A stretch of 64,000 bases of DNA from Bremerella sp. TYQ1 (lineage in GTDB: Bacteria; Planctomycetota; Planctomycetia; Pirellulales; Pirellulaceae). Shown here piece by piece: positions 37,897 through 46,258 of the stretch. The first letter of the stretch is position 1; each line of letters opens with the position of its first letter. Below the pieces are notes generated by a model. It searched no databases. It was not told where the DNA came from and worked only from the letters and a program-made list of their open reading frames with translations. The DNA lies in contig NZ_CP083740.1 of assembly GCF_020150455.1 (NCBI RefSeq), positions 682,001 through 746,000 on the forward strand, read 5' to 3'. Position numbers and translations under genes: made by a program.

Positions 37897-39186
37897 TTAC
37901 TTCTTTAGCGCAACGAGTGATTCTTCCGCCGCGCCGATCGTTTTGGCGATGTCCTCATCTGAGTGGGCCGCCGAGATGAACATCGCTTCGTACTGACTGC
38001 ACGGCAAGTAGACGCCGCGCTCGATCATCTCCCAGAAGAACTTCCCGTAACGCGCGGTGTCGCACGTCGCGGCGTCGTCCCAGCAGCGGACCGGGCTATC
38101 GTGGAAGAACAACGTCAGCATGCTGCCGACGCGGGCCGTCACTGCGGGAATGTCGGCTGCAGCGGCCGCGGCTTTCAAACCATCTTCCAAAGTTTTGGTT
38201 TGTTTGTCGAGCTTCGGATAGGGGTTCGTTTCTTTCAGGGTCTTCAGCGTCGCCGCGCCGGCTGCGGTAGCCAACGGATTGCCGCTGAGCGTGCCAGCTT
38301 GAAACACTTCGCCGGCCGGCAGAATGTGTCCCATGATATCGGCCCGACCGCCATACGCACCGATCGGCAGACCGCCGCCCACAATCTTTCCCAGCGTCGT
38401 CAGGTCGGGCTTAATACCATACAACTCTTGGGCGCCCCCGGCGGCGACGCGGAATCCGGTCATCACTTCGTCCATGATCATCACGGCGCCGTAGTGGTCG
38501 CAATTCTCACGGATCGCTTCCAGAAAACCTGGCATCGGCGGCACGCATCCCATGTTGCCGACGACCGGTTCGAAGATCACGCCGGCAATTTCGTTGGGCT
38601 GTTCTTCGAACAGTTGCTTCAAAGCGTCGGGGTCGTTGTACGGCAGAACAATCGTGTCTTGGGCGGTGCCAGGCGTCACGCCAGGCGAGTTCGGCACACC
38701 GAGCGTAGCCGCCGCGCTGCCGGCCGCGACCAGCAGGCTGTCGACATGGCCATGATAGTTTCCGCTGAACTTGACGATTTTGTTGCGACCGGTGAACCCG
38801 CGAGCCAGGCGAATCGCACTCATCGTCGCTTCGGTACCGCTGTTCACCAAGCGAACTTGTTCGACCGAGGGGATGATGTCGATGATCAGTTCGGCCAGCG
38901 TGTTTTCCCGTTCGGTCGGAGCCCCAAAGCTGGTCCCCTGATCGACCGCCGCATGCAACGCCTCGCGCACCGCAGGATGCAGATGCCCCAAGATCATCGG
39001 CCCCCACGACCCGATGTAGTCGATGTATTGGTTGCCGTCGACGTCGAACAGATAGGCCCCTTCGCCCCGTTCAAATACGATCGGCTCGCCCCCGACCGCC
39101 CCAAACGCACGAGCCGGCGAATTCACCCCCCCAGGCATCAAATGCTTGGCACGAGCAAACAAATCGTGACTCTTATTCCGCGACAT
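37897..39186 (-). CDS. hemL: Glutamate-1-semialdehyde 2,1-aminomutase
   Basis: PLP enzyme that makes 5-aminolevulinate, the C5 heme/tetrapyrrole precursor. 429 residues, start ATG 39186. The PLP lysine is Lys267 in LGKIVGGGLPIGAYGG; other family motifs are PGGVNSPARAF, LVNSGTEATMSAIRLARGFTG, YHGHVDSLLVAAG and DEVMTGFR. Length matches the family. It is convergent with tsaB. Confidence 0.96.
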   Translation of the reverse strand: MSRNKSHDLFARAKHLMPGGVNSPARAFGAVGGEPIVFERGEGAYLFDVDGNQYIDYIGSWGPMILGHLHPAVREALHAAVDQGTSFGAPTERENTLAELIIDIIPSVEQVRLVNSGTEATMSAIRLARGFTGRNKIVKFSGNYHGHVDSLLVAAGSAAATLGVPNSPGVTPGTAQDTIVLPYNDPDALKQLFEEQPNEIAGVIFEPVVGNMGCVPPMPGFLEAIRENCDHYGAVMIMDEVMTGFRVAAGGAQELYGIKPDLTTLGKIVGGGLPIGAYGGRADIMGHILPAGEVFQAGTLSGNPLATAAGAATLKTLKETNPYPKLDKQTKTLEDGLKAAAAAADIPAVTARVGSMLTLFFHDSPVRCWDDAATCDTARYGKFFWEMIERGVYLPCSQYEAMFISAAHSDEDIAKTIGAAEESLVALKK

Positions 39187-39287
39187 GGGGCATGTTCCTC
39201 TCAGCTGAACAGAAAGTTAGGGGCTCCCTATGTTTTAGCAGAGAAGTGGGGGAGGGGATAACGGGGGAGAATTCGAGAGGAATTGGC

Positions 39288-39314
39288 CACAGAGGGCACC
39301 GAGATCACCGAGGA
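39288..39314 (+). repeat. Three 9-base tandem units of CACCGAGGN type
   Basis: CACAGAGGG, CACCGAGAT, CACCGAGGA in a row. It resembles the CACAGAGG-type short repeats scattered in intergenic DNA of many bacteria, which when translated read GHRGHR; that recollection is not checked here. Confidence 0.6.
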
Positions 39315-39326
39315 GTAAAGAAGAAC

Positions 39327-39359
39327 CGGGTGCCATGCCGTCGTCTTCGTCGGCATGTC
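39327..39359 (-). repeat. REP-like palindrome, diverged inverted copy
   Basis: GGGTGCCATGC followed by a GC stem and GGCATG; stem CATGCCG/CGGCATG. It shares both ends with the reverse complement of the copies at 39444 and 40250. Confidence 0.55.
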
Positions 39360-39443
39360 TTCAGTTTTTCGATTTAACCGCGATGACTGTTAGGGAATTG
39401 ATTGCCAAATCTTACCGGGCGAGGGTGGTTGACCGTATCGAAC

Positions 39444-39480
39444 TTCACATGCCCACGCGGACGTGAGCATGGCACCCTGG
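39444..39480 (+). repeat. REP-like palindrome, copy 1
   Basis: 37 bases identical to the copy at 40250-40286. Inside, CATGC and CACG pair with CGTG and GCATG around a CGGA loop, ending GGCACCCTGG. About 20 bases before it are also partly shared with the second copy. Confidence 0.75.
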
Positions 39481-39581
39481 CCCTTTCCTGACTTTGATTC
39501 GTTGGCGTCCGTAAGACCAAGTGCCGATTTTAACTCGCGGTTTTGCTTATTGCACAGGACGTCGTCTCGAAAAAAATGCTC

Positions 39582-40064
39582 TCACTCGTCGTCAGTAAGA
39601 AGTTCAAGTAACTCGCCAAACCTCGACGTCACGGCTTCGCAATATGGTTCTTCTTCTGGAATAGATCGATCGTGATACCAGACAACGATACTAGGAGGAT
39701 AATAATGATGATTAAAGCATAAGAAATCTCCGCCGAAGAGCTCCGCAAATGGTATCAAGTAATCTCCCATTCGATCGGAAAGTTGACTCCAAGTAGCTTC
39801 CACGTTGTATTCTGCAAGTGGATGCGAGTCGTCGGCAAAATTCAAAAACCGACCAACGACATGCAATACGCCATTCTGCGTGCGAAAATACTTCCGCTTT
39901 GCACGGCCACCGTGATGAATGCGTAAATGTTCAACATAGTCTTCGTCAAAACGAAACTTCTCGCCTCTGCAGTCAACTAGCCAGTTCTTAAAGGCCGCGA
40001 ACTCACTCTCATTGAAAGGCCCTGCAAACGAGTTTGATTCGTACATGTCTCGGCAATCTATCAT
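39582..40064 (-). CDS. SMI1/KNR4 (SUKH)-like protein, orphan
   Basis: 160 residues from ATG 40064, with GGAGGG 7 bases before it. SUKH-like features: a conserved FAELFGGDFLCFNHHYYPP followed by SIVVWYHDRS, and a C-terminal helix SRFGELLELLTDDE. Proteins of this fold are immunity proteins for polymorphic toxins or housekeeping regulators. No toxin gene is adjacent, so it is either an orphan immunity gene or unrelated to toxins. Cytoplasmic. It is flanked by palindromic repeats on both sides. Confidence 0.65.
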   Translation of the reverse strand: MIDCRDMYESNSFAGPFNESEFAAFKNWLVDCRGEKFRFDEDYVEHLRIHHGGRAKRKYFRTQNGVLHVVGRFLNFADDSHPLAEYNVEATWSQLSDRMGDYLIPFAELFGGDFLCFNHHYYPPSIVVWYHDRSIPEEEPYCEAVTSRFGELLELLTDDE

Positions 40065-40249
40065 CGAACTGCCCTCCAATGTCCAGGCACCATCCCTCTG
40101 ACGTTTGAGATTGAATTGTGCAGTCGCCAGGGAACTAACGGCATCCTACTTTTGGTATGCATATAGGACCCAGGACAGTTTAACGGCGATGGCGGAAAAG
40201 TAATTGCTGAGCAAACCTTGCCTGAAGATGGTAGTTGAGCTTATTGTAA

Positions 40250-40286
40250 TTCACATGCCCACGCGGACGTGAGCATGGCACCCTGG
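40250..40286 (+). repeat. REP-like palindrome, copy 2
   Basis: Identical for 37 bases to 39444-39480, same orientation, 806 bases apart. Lies upstream of the small membrane protein gene and upstream of the SUKH gene on the other strand. Confidence 0.75.
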
Positions 40287-40358
40287 CTATTCCGCTTATT
40301 ACGAATATTTGAATAGAGAGTTCCGTGACGAAAAAAGATCACTTTGGCCGGGAAAGTC

Positions 40359-40598
40359 ATGCTAGAGCAATGGGCCATTAAGTTCTTCACTCGCGCGATT
40401 CAACCGGGAAGGTGGTGGGCGACTCTGTCTGGCGCGATCCTTGGCTTCGGAGGGAGTATTTCCGCGGGGTTGGTGGTGCGGGAGATCTGGGGCCCGAGTG
40501 AATGGGTCTTTCTGCTGCTGATGCCGGGGCCATTTCTTTTGGCGCTAAGCGGCGCGGCTATTGGGGCATGGCTGTTTCCAAAGTCACCCAATTCGTAG
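40359..40598 (+). CDS. Small two-helix membrane protein (unknown)
   Basis: 79 residues from ATG 40359, which has GGGAAAG just before; a TTG at 40344 is less likely. Two hydrophobic Gly-rich helices: TLSGAILGFGGSISAGLVV and WVFLLLMPGPFLLALSGAA. No family known to me. Followed 21 bases later by the next gene, so probably co-transcribed with it. Confidence 0.6.
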   Translation: MLEQWAIKFFTRAIQPGRWWATLSGAILGFGGSISAGLVVREIWGPSEWVFLLLMPGPFLLALSGAAIGAWLFPKSPNS

Positions 40599-40619
40599 TA
40601 ACACGGCAAAAGGCAAATC

Positions 40620-41138
40620 ATGGGTTACTACGCTTCTGCCTATTCGATTTGCCTGGCGGATGTTGCGGGGCTTGATTTGGTTACGAGTCGTCTGTTGGTC
40701 GATGAGGCGCTTCGTGACTTTTTGGCCGACGAGGATGTGAACCTGGAGGTTGAAGAGGTCGTTTTGAAGGCGATCTTTGGGTTGGAGGCACCGCCTGCGG
40801 GACACACTTACTCGCTGATTAAATCGTTTCGGTGGTTGGGCGAGACGTGCGGAACGCGGATTCCTTCGCGTGTCGAGATGCCGGCGATCTGGAAGCTGGA
40901 GATCGAAACTTCTTTTGGCGAGAACCCACCGCCGTTTGGATTTGTTGAGCCTGACGAATCGGTTTCTTACATGACTTACGCGCAGATGCTTCGCGAACGG
41001 GTCGCGTTGGATGGCTGCGAGATGGACGTAGCCTGTTACGATTTTCCGGAAGAGATGGCCCGGCTGCGAAGCGAGTTTTTGAGTTGGCTTGATTATTGTC
41101 TGGAGCGGAAATCGGATTTGCTCTCGATTGAGTGTTAG
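40620..41138 (+). CDS. Unknown soluble protein
   Basis: 172 residues beginning MGYYASAYSICLADVAGLDL; mixed alpha/beta with no signal peptide or membrane segment. It shows FRWLGETCGTRIPS and a Glu/Pro-rich middle. I do not recognise the family; the MGYY start followed by short alpha/beta region is like small uncharacterised planctomycete/myxobacterial proteins often near toxin-immunity loci, but this is a loose impression. Confidence 0.6.
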   Translation: MGYYASAYSICLADVAGLDLVTSRLLVDEALRDFLADEDVNLEVEEVVLKAIFGLEAPPAGHTYSLIKSFRWLGETCGTRIPSRVEMPAIWKLEIETSFGENPPPFGFVEPDESVSYMTYAQMLRERVALDGCEMDVACYDFPEEMARLRSEFLSWLDYCLERKSDLLSIEC

Positions 41139-41258
41139 TCCGCGGTGTCTGAATCATTCCAAACACGCCTCGTTAAAAAATGCTTGTAGCGGGGGCGGAT
41201 CTGGGGAGAATAGCGGGGCGTTCTTGCTCGCGGGTTCTTTTTCTTTTGCTAGGTTGCG

Positions 41259-42218
41259 ATGACTATTTTGGCTTTCAATGCGGCGCTGGGCGGGGTGATC
41301 TTGGCTTTGGCGTTGGTGCCGGTGTTGGGGGATATGCGCGACGGCGAGTCGCGGCGGTTGACGTCGCTAGGGCGAACGTTTGTTGCACTCGCGGGGCTGG
41401 CATTCGTGGGGCTGCTGTCGACGGCGTGGCTGGGGGCTCAAGAGATATGGCGATTGGCCGACGTGAATCAGAGCCAGCGGCAGGAAACCGAACGGATGAG
41501 GCACAACCTCGAGATGGCGACCAACGAGGTGACGTTCCTCCGCGAGTTTCAAGAGGAAGCATTTCAAAGGGAAGGGGACTTCGAGGAGGCCCAGCAGGAA
41601 TCGGAGCTTGCGATGGCCGACGCCCAAACGGCGATCAGCGGGTTGAAGATTCAGCTTGACATGGCAAACAAGGAAACGAACCCTTTCGTCAAGCAGCTGG
41701 AAAACGCGCTGGCCATTTCTCGGAACGTGAATGCCCAGTTGATCGAGGACAATCAGGCTCGACAGACCGCCATGGCCGATATGCAAAAGCAGCTGGAGGA
41801 TGCCGGCGAGAGCGTGCCGCGCTCGGCTGCATGGTACCCGACGAACCTGGCCAATCTTCAATTTCCATCCGGGACGCGATTTATGTATACGTCTCCGGAT
41901 GGCTTGCCGCCGGGGAATAGGTTTCCGGCGATGGTGTACGTGTTTGCGGGGACTGGGCGGTACCTTCGCATGAAGGCTTCGACTGGCTGCTATTGGGCGC
42001 TGACGGGGGAGGATGGCGTGACATTGATGCGGCGGCCAGACATGCCAGGCGAAGAGCTGACGGTGGTCGGCTTTCAGGTCGATCGGCTGACGAAGTCGAA
42101 GCCTGGCGAGTATGAGGTTTCGCCAGCGACGATTGTCTGCAACGGCCGCAAGAGTGCCGAGCATCTTCTAAGCTACCCCCAAGGCGTGCCAGCCACCGGG
42201 AAGGTGACGGAGTACTAA
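41259..42218 (+). CDS. Membrane-anchored coiled-coil protein (unknown)
   Basis: 319 residues. Two N-terminal hydrophobic helices (LAFNAALGGVILALALVPVLG and TFVALAGLAFVGLLSTAWLG), a long coiled coil (about 68-185; RQETERMRHNLEMATNEVTF) and a beta-rich C-terminus (FPSGTRFMYTSPDGLPPGN, YLRMKASTGCYWALTGEDGV). No known domain. Probably an extracytoplasmic head on a coiled-coil stalk. Confidence 0.6.
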   Translation: MTILAFNAALGGVILALALVPVLGDMRDGESRRLTSLGRTFVALAGLAFVGLLSTAWLGAQEIWRLADVNQSQRQETERMRHNLEMATNEVTFLREFQEEAFQREGDFEEAQQESELAMADAQTAISGLKIQLDMANKETNPFVKQLENALAISRNVNAQLIEDNQARQTAMADMQKQLEDAGESVPRSAAWYPTNLANLQFPSGTRFMYTSPDGLPPGNRFPAMVYVFAGTGRYLRMKASTGCYWALTGEDGVTLMRRPDMPGEELTVVGFQVDRLTKSKPGEYEVSPATIVCNGRKSAEHLLSYPQGVPATGKVTEY

Positions 42219-42495
42219 CGGCTCGCTGGTGGGTGGTTTGTCCATAGCTGAATGCGAGGGTGTGCCGTTAGCAGGGATTTACGCGCGGGATTGTAACGCT
42301 GCGCTTCTTTCTATATCGATTTTATGGCGAGTCGGCCATTTTGGTGCTTGACGCATCAAGAGGCAGGTTTCTATGGTATTGAGAATCTGTCTCAAGGTGT
42401 TGCCAGCTACGTCAAATCGGGCGAAGCCAGCTTCCAGGGCATCTGAGGAAAGCGATTCACTCCCCCCGATCCCCCCAAGCTGGAGCAACGATCCG

Positions 42496-43497
42496 ATGCG
42501 CGGACGTCGCGGTTTTACGCTGGTTGAATTGTTAGTTGTGATTGCCATTATTGGCATCCTGATCGCCCTGCTTTTGCCTGCCGTACAGCAAGCTCGAGAA
42601 GCGGCCCGGCGGATGCAATGTAGCAACAATCAAAAGCAAATTGCATTGGCGATGCACAACCATGAAAGCACCTACGGGCATTTCCCTGAGTTTATCAGTT
42701 TGGGCGGCGGTCATGCGTTTTCTCCCTTGGCTCGACTGGTTCCTTTCGCCGAGCAAACGGCCGTCTACGACTTGATCGATTTCGAGGTCGCTCCCCGCGA
42801 TCAGCCTGACGTGATCTCGACACACATTCCTTTCTTCTTGTGCCCCAGCGATGGTCTCGTCGATCTCTACCCTGAAGAGGTCGGCCGCAAAGGCACCACG
42901 CCACCGCAGGCGCCTTGTAACTATGGGATTAACCTCGGTAGTGGTGTCGGTTCGACTTACGACTACACCAAGAAGACCGACGGTTTCATGTACTCGGGCT
43001 CCAAGGTAAAAGCACGCGATGTTGTCGACGGTCTTTCGAACACCGTGATGATTTCCGAGACGCTGATGGGGCCGATTGACGACAGTACGAATCCTTCTGC
43101 ACGCGAATTGATGCGATTGGTGGCCGAAGGGGACTGTCGCCGCGACAACACCAATGGTGGGCTTGATTGCTTTTCACCGTTTGCCGCCGGCGTGATCGAC
43201 AGTACGTTTCTATCCGAGGTGAACTCCGCGGCCAATTACCAGGGACGTCGCTGCAATACCTGGTTTCTGTATTCCAGCCGTGCTGCTTCGCTTACCGGTT
43301 ATTTGCCACCCAATAGCAAGATTCCCGATCTCTATGCCCATGCGTTAGCGATCAACGGACCACGTAGTAATCATCCTGGCGGCGTCAACATTGCGCGGGC
43401 TGATGGAAGTGTGGCCTTCGTTGCCGAAACGGTTGACTTGTTCACCTGGCATGGGCTTTGGTCGATCAATGGCCGCGAAGTGCTCGGCGAATATTAA
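42496..43497 (+). CDS. DUF1559 prepilin-like protein 1
   Basis: 333 residues from ATG 42496, with GGAG about 10 bases upstream; a longer frame from 42373 does not fit a prepilin leader. The type IV-like leader [13 protein letters not shown] gives cleavage after Gly, followed by the hydrophobic stem and [20 protein letters not shown]. The body is the DUF1559 fold and ends with the usual HPGGVNIARADGSVAFVAET. Planctomycetes hold dozens of such pseudopilin-like surface proteins, of unknown function. Confidence 0.9.
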   Translation: MRGRRGFTLVELLVVIAIIGILIALLLPAVQQAREAARRMQCSNNQKQIALAMHNHESTYGHFPEFISLGGGHAFSPLARLVPFAEQTAVYDLIDFEVAPRDQPDVISTHIPFFLCPSDGLVDLYPEEVGRKGTTPPQAPCNYGINLGSGVGSTYDYTKKTDGFMYSGSKVKARDVVDGLSNTVMISETLMGPIDDSTNPSARELMRLVAEGDCRRDNTNGGLDCFSPFAAGVIDSTFLSEVNSAANYQGRRCNTWFLYSSRAASLTGYLPPNSKIPDLYAHALAINGPRSNHPGGVNIARADGSVAFVAETVDLFTWHGLWSINGREVLGEY

Positions 43498-43591
43498 CCT
43501 GCGAAGTTCCTTTCAATTGTTGGGGGCAAGGCGCGCGGCCTGACGGTTCCCATGCTTCATTCCTCACGTCCTGTAAGGCTGCAACGACACC

Positions 43592-44755
43592 ATGTCGACC
43601 ACCGAACTTTCCCCCGAGGCTCAAAAGCAGGAAGCGCCTGCGAGCGATACGGCCTCGATCCTGGCTGCGGCTCGTGCTAAGTCGGGCAGTAAAGATAAGC
43701 CGGTGCCGAAGAAGAAAGGCTTCCTCGACAAAGCGTGGAATGAATCGCTGAAGCTGATCCGCCGCGTGCATTTGTATTCCGGCATCTTCATGTTGCCGTG
43801 GGTGCTGCTGTATGGCTTCACCGGTTGGTTCTTCAACCATCCCGGCTATTTCACCGGAGATCAGGTCACCACGTTTAACGCGGCGGATGTCGCCGATGGC
43901 CAGCTCGCCGCACTGCCGAAGCCCGACGCAATGGCTTCGCAAATTGTGGACGAGCTGAACATCGAATCGTTTCTCGTTGATGGGCCGGAAATCAAACTCA
44001 CCGATACACGCCCTGCCGAGTTCACCGGGTTCCTGAAGTTCTCGGTGTTCGCCGATGGTGCTCAGCACAATATCGAGATCGACCCCGTCACAGGGCATGG
44101 GGAAGTCCGAACGACTTTCGCCAATGAGAATCAAGAGCCGACCGACGCTCCGCCAAGCAATCCGCTGCAAGACATTCGCGGCGTCAATTTGAACGACAAC
44201 GCCCTGGCCAAAGCACAAGATGCGACGCCGCAAGTTCTTTCTGACTTGGGACTGTCCTCAGGCGAAGCTTCCCCAGGCCGACGTAGTGCAAACTTGATGT
44301 TTTCGGCCGACGTCGACGGCGTTCCCTGCGTGGTGACATGCAATCTTGGTAACGGAAGCATCACCGCGCTGCGTGAAGATTCCAAGCCTGAAATGGAAAC
44401 GAAGAGCTTCCTACAGCGTTTGCATCTGGCACGGATGTACTCGCCCCATTGGAACGTGCGTTGGTTCTGGGCATTGATGGTCGACGCAATGTTTCTGTCG
44501 ATGGTGTTTTGGGGCATCTCCGGCATCCTGATGTGGTGGCAAATCAAGCGAACGCGTCTTTGGGGCGGCGGATTCCTGGTGGCCAGCGTCATTTGTGCCG
44601 TGCTGTTGATGGTCGGCATGCACGATAGCCTTTCGACGTCAGGCCGCGGCCGTGGAGGCGGCGGTGGCGGCGGAGGAGGGGGCCGACCGGCTGCCGCTCA
44701 AGTCGAAGTGGAAGCGGACGAAGCTCCTGCCGACGAAGTCGCCGCGGCCAGATAA
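43592..44755 (+). CDS. PepSY-associated membrane protein
   Basis: 387 residues. A positively charged N-terminus, then helix LYSGIFMLPWVLLYGFTGW, a periplasmic PepSY-like section (about 85-265), a RMYSPHWNVRWFWALMVDAM region and two further helices (AMFLSMVFWGISGILMWWQI and LVASVICAVLLMVGMHDSL). The helix pattern is that of PepSY/PiuB-type proteins linked to iron uptake or reductase systems. It ends in a Gly-rich GRGRGGGGGGGGGG tail. 52 bases before an EF-hand gene with similar Gly/Arg tracts. Confidence 0.8.
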   Translation: MSTTELSPEAQKQEAPASDTASILAAARAKSGSKDKPVPKKKGFLDKAWNESLKLIRRVHLYSGIFMLPWVLLYGFTGWFFNHPGYFTGDQVTTFNAADVADGQLAALPKPDAMASQIVDELNIESFLVDGPEIKLTDTRPAEFTGFLKFSVFADGAQHNIEIDPVTGHGEVRTTFANENQEPTDAPPSNPLQDIRGVNLNDNALAKAQDATPQVLSDLGLSSGEASPGRRSANLMFSADVDGVPCVVTCNLGNGSITALREDSKPEMETKSFLQRLHLARMYSPHWNVRWFWALMVDAMFLSMVFWGISGILMWWQIKRTRLWGGGFLVASVICAVLLMVGMHDSLSTSGRGRGGGGGGGGGGRPAAAQVEVEADEAPADEVAAAR

Positions 44756-44807
44756 TCACGCACGCTCGAAGTAAGACAACATTCTCAAAGAATTCAGGAT
44801 AGACCCG

Positions 44808-46037
44808 ATGCGAACCTCCCTTTCCCTCTGTCTCGCTTTCATCGTTGGCCCGGCCGTGGTTGCCAATGCCGAAGAATCGAAGGCACCGTCGGTCGAAGAG
44901 ATGACCGCTTCGATTGAAAAAGGTTTTGTCGTTCTCGATGACGACAAAGATGGCAAGCTGCCATTGCTAAGCTTGATTAAAGCGGTCCGTCCGCTTGGTT
45001 TCGGAGCGAAAACGGAAGAGACCCAATCTGCTTCGGCCAGCCGCGGCCGAGGAGGCAACCGTGGCGGTGGTCGCGGGCAAGGTGGCCAGGAACGTGGTAG
45101 CCAGGCACGTGGCGGTCGTGGTCAAAGTCCCGCGGAAGCAGGAACGCCATCCGCGGGAGGGCAACGCGGACAACGTGGTGGTGGTAATCGCGGTGGCGGT
45201 ATGGCTTCTGAAGAAGGGGGCAATCGTGGGGGCGGAAATCGTGGCGGAGCTGCCCGTGGCGGCGGTGGTGGTCGCGGCGGATTCGATCCTGCCGAACGTT
45301 TCAAGTCGTTTGACCAAGATGGCGATGGACTGCTGAAGGGTGACGAGATCAACGCGCGTCTCAGTGGTTCCAAGTTCGCGGAGGATGGGCAGGTGAGCTT
45401 GGAAGAGTTCCAAGCGGCATTTGAAGAAATGCGTTCGCAAATGGCTGCCGGCGGTGGTCATAGCCATGGCGGAGGGGGACACAGCCACGGAGGTGGCGGC
45501 GGTGGTCGAGGAGGATCGGCCGCAACGACGTCAGCCGATGCCGTGTTGCTGGTGGCGTTTGATATCGATCGCGATCGTCAGGTCACCCTCGACGAAGTGA
45601 AAGAAGCATTGCAAAAGGAAGTCGATCGTCAGGTTGCCGAAGGTTTGAAGCTGGACGCTGATAGCGATGGCCGAATCACCAAAGCAGAATTCGCGACCCA
45701 AGTAGAAGCGGAAGAAGGAACCCAGTTGGACGACGACGGTTTCGATCGCCGCACGCGGATGATGTTCGGCCGACAAGACACCGATCAGGATGGTGCGATT
45801 TCCAAGCAAGAGATCACCCACCAGGTGTTGCAGCAAACCAGCTTGCGAGCCAATGCGTTGGGGTACTGCTTGTTGTTGGCCAATGTCGACGCCAACGAGG
45901 ACGGCAAGATCTCGGCAGAAGAGCTCAGTAAAGCAGCCGATGCGGACCTGGTCGAATTGCTCGACATCTCCGCGGAAGAACCGCTGCCAGCCAGCGCGTT
46001 CTACGGCACCGTTCGTCGCCGTTTAGCGCGACGCTAA
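44808..46037 (+). CDS. Exported six-EF-hand protein with Gly/Arg- and His-rich tracts
   Basis: 409 residues; signal peptide MRTSLSLCLAFIVGPAVVANA. Six EF-hand loops, all with Asp at position 1: DDDKDGKLPLLS, DQDGDGLLKGDE, DIDRDRQVTLDE, DADSDGRITKAE, DTDQDGAISKQE and DANEDGKISAEE. Loops 1 and 2 are separated by a Gly/Arg/Gln tract (about 75-165), and loops 2 and 3 by a His-Ser-His-Gly tract (GHSHGGGGHSHGGG). Role: Ca2+-binding periplasmic or surface protein, perhaps also metal-binding through the His tract. Near-perfect tandem codons in the tract are not a CRISPR. Confidence 0.88.
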   Translation: MRTSLSLCLAFIVGPAVVANAEESKAPSVEEMTASIEKGFVVLDDDKDGKLPLLSLIKAVRPLGFGAKTEETQSASASRGRGGNRGGGRGQGGQERGSQARGGRGQSPAEAGTPSAGGQRGQRGGGNRGGGMASEEGGNRGGGNRGGAARGGGGGRGGFDPAERFKSFDQDGDGLLKGDEINARLSGSKFAEDGQVSLEEFQAAFEEMRSQMAAGGGHSHGGGGHSHGGGGGGRGGSAATTSADAVLLVAFDIDRDRQVTLDEVKEALQKEVDRQVAEGLKLDADSDGRITKAEFATQVEAEEGTQLDDDGFDRRTRMMFGRQDTDQDGAISKQEITHQVLQQTSLRANALGYCLLLANVDANEDGKISAEELSKAADADLVELLDISAEEPLPASAFYGTVRRRLARR

Positions 46038-46082
46038 TCCGAACACGGAGCGAATTGCTATTCGTTGCGGCGATTGAGGCAA

Positions 46083-46111
46083 TGCCGTTTTCTTAAACAG
46101 CAAAAACGGCA
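46083..46111 (+). terminator. Hairpin after the EF-hand gene
   Basis: Nine-base stem TGCCGTTTT/AAAACGGCA (46083-46091 with 46103-46111), 11-base loop. It is AT-rich and lacks a T-run after it, so it is a weak terminator. Confidence 0.35.
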
Positions 46112-46258
46112 GGAAAAACCTTGCGAGTGGCCTTTTTGCAAATCAGGCGAAGGGGCATTGTGGACCGGGCGATTTCTAATAGAATCGATATCGCGTACCG
46201 GCGGTGCGCGTGCCCGTAATTCCATTATTGCCCACTTACAGGTAGAACCCTTCGCCTT

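Larger units (their letters stand above)
39187..39581. other. Repeat-bearing intergenic region
   Basis: 395 bases upstream of hemL and downstream of the SUKH gene. It carries the 9-base tandem repeat at 39288-39314 and two of the palindromic elements (listed separately). A reading frame through the tandem repeat gives the GHRGHRDHRG-type peptide, which I do not call a gene. Confidence 0.6.

Noticed and set aside
37963..39261. Long open frame (432 codons) on the plus strand
   Set aside because: Antisense to hemL, which is certain; composition Arg/His/Gln-rich as expected of a shadow frame.
39192..39377. 61-codon frame with GHRGHRDHRG peptide
   Set aside because: Runs through a tandem nucleotide repeat and palindrome; no ribosome site; such peptides are typical false genes.
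45040..45530. Repetitive Gly-rich DNA, possible CRISPR or minisatellite
   Set aside because: In frame with the EF-hand gene and made of Gly/Arg/His codons; units are not of constant length and there are no spacers.
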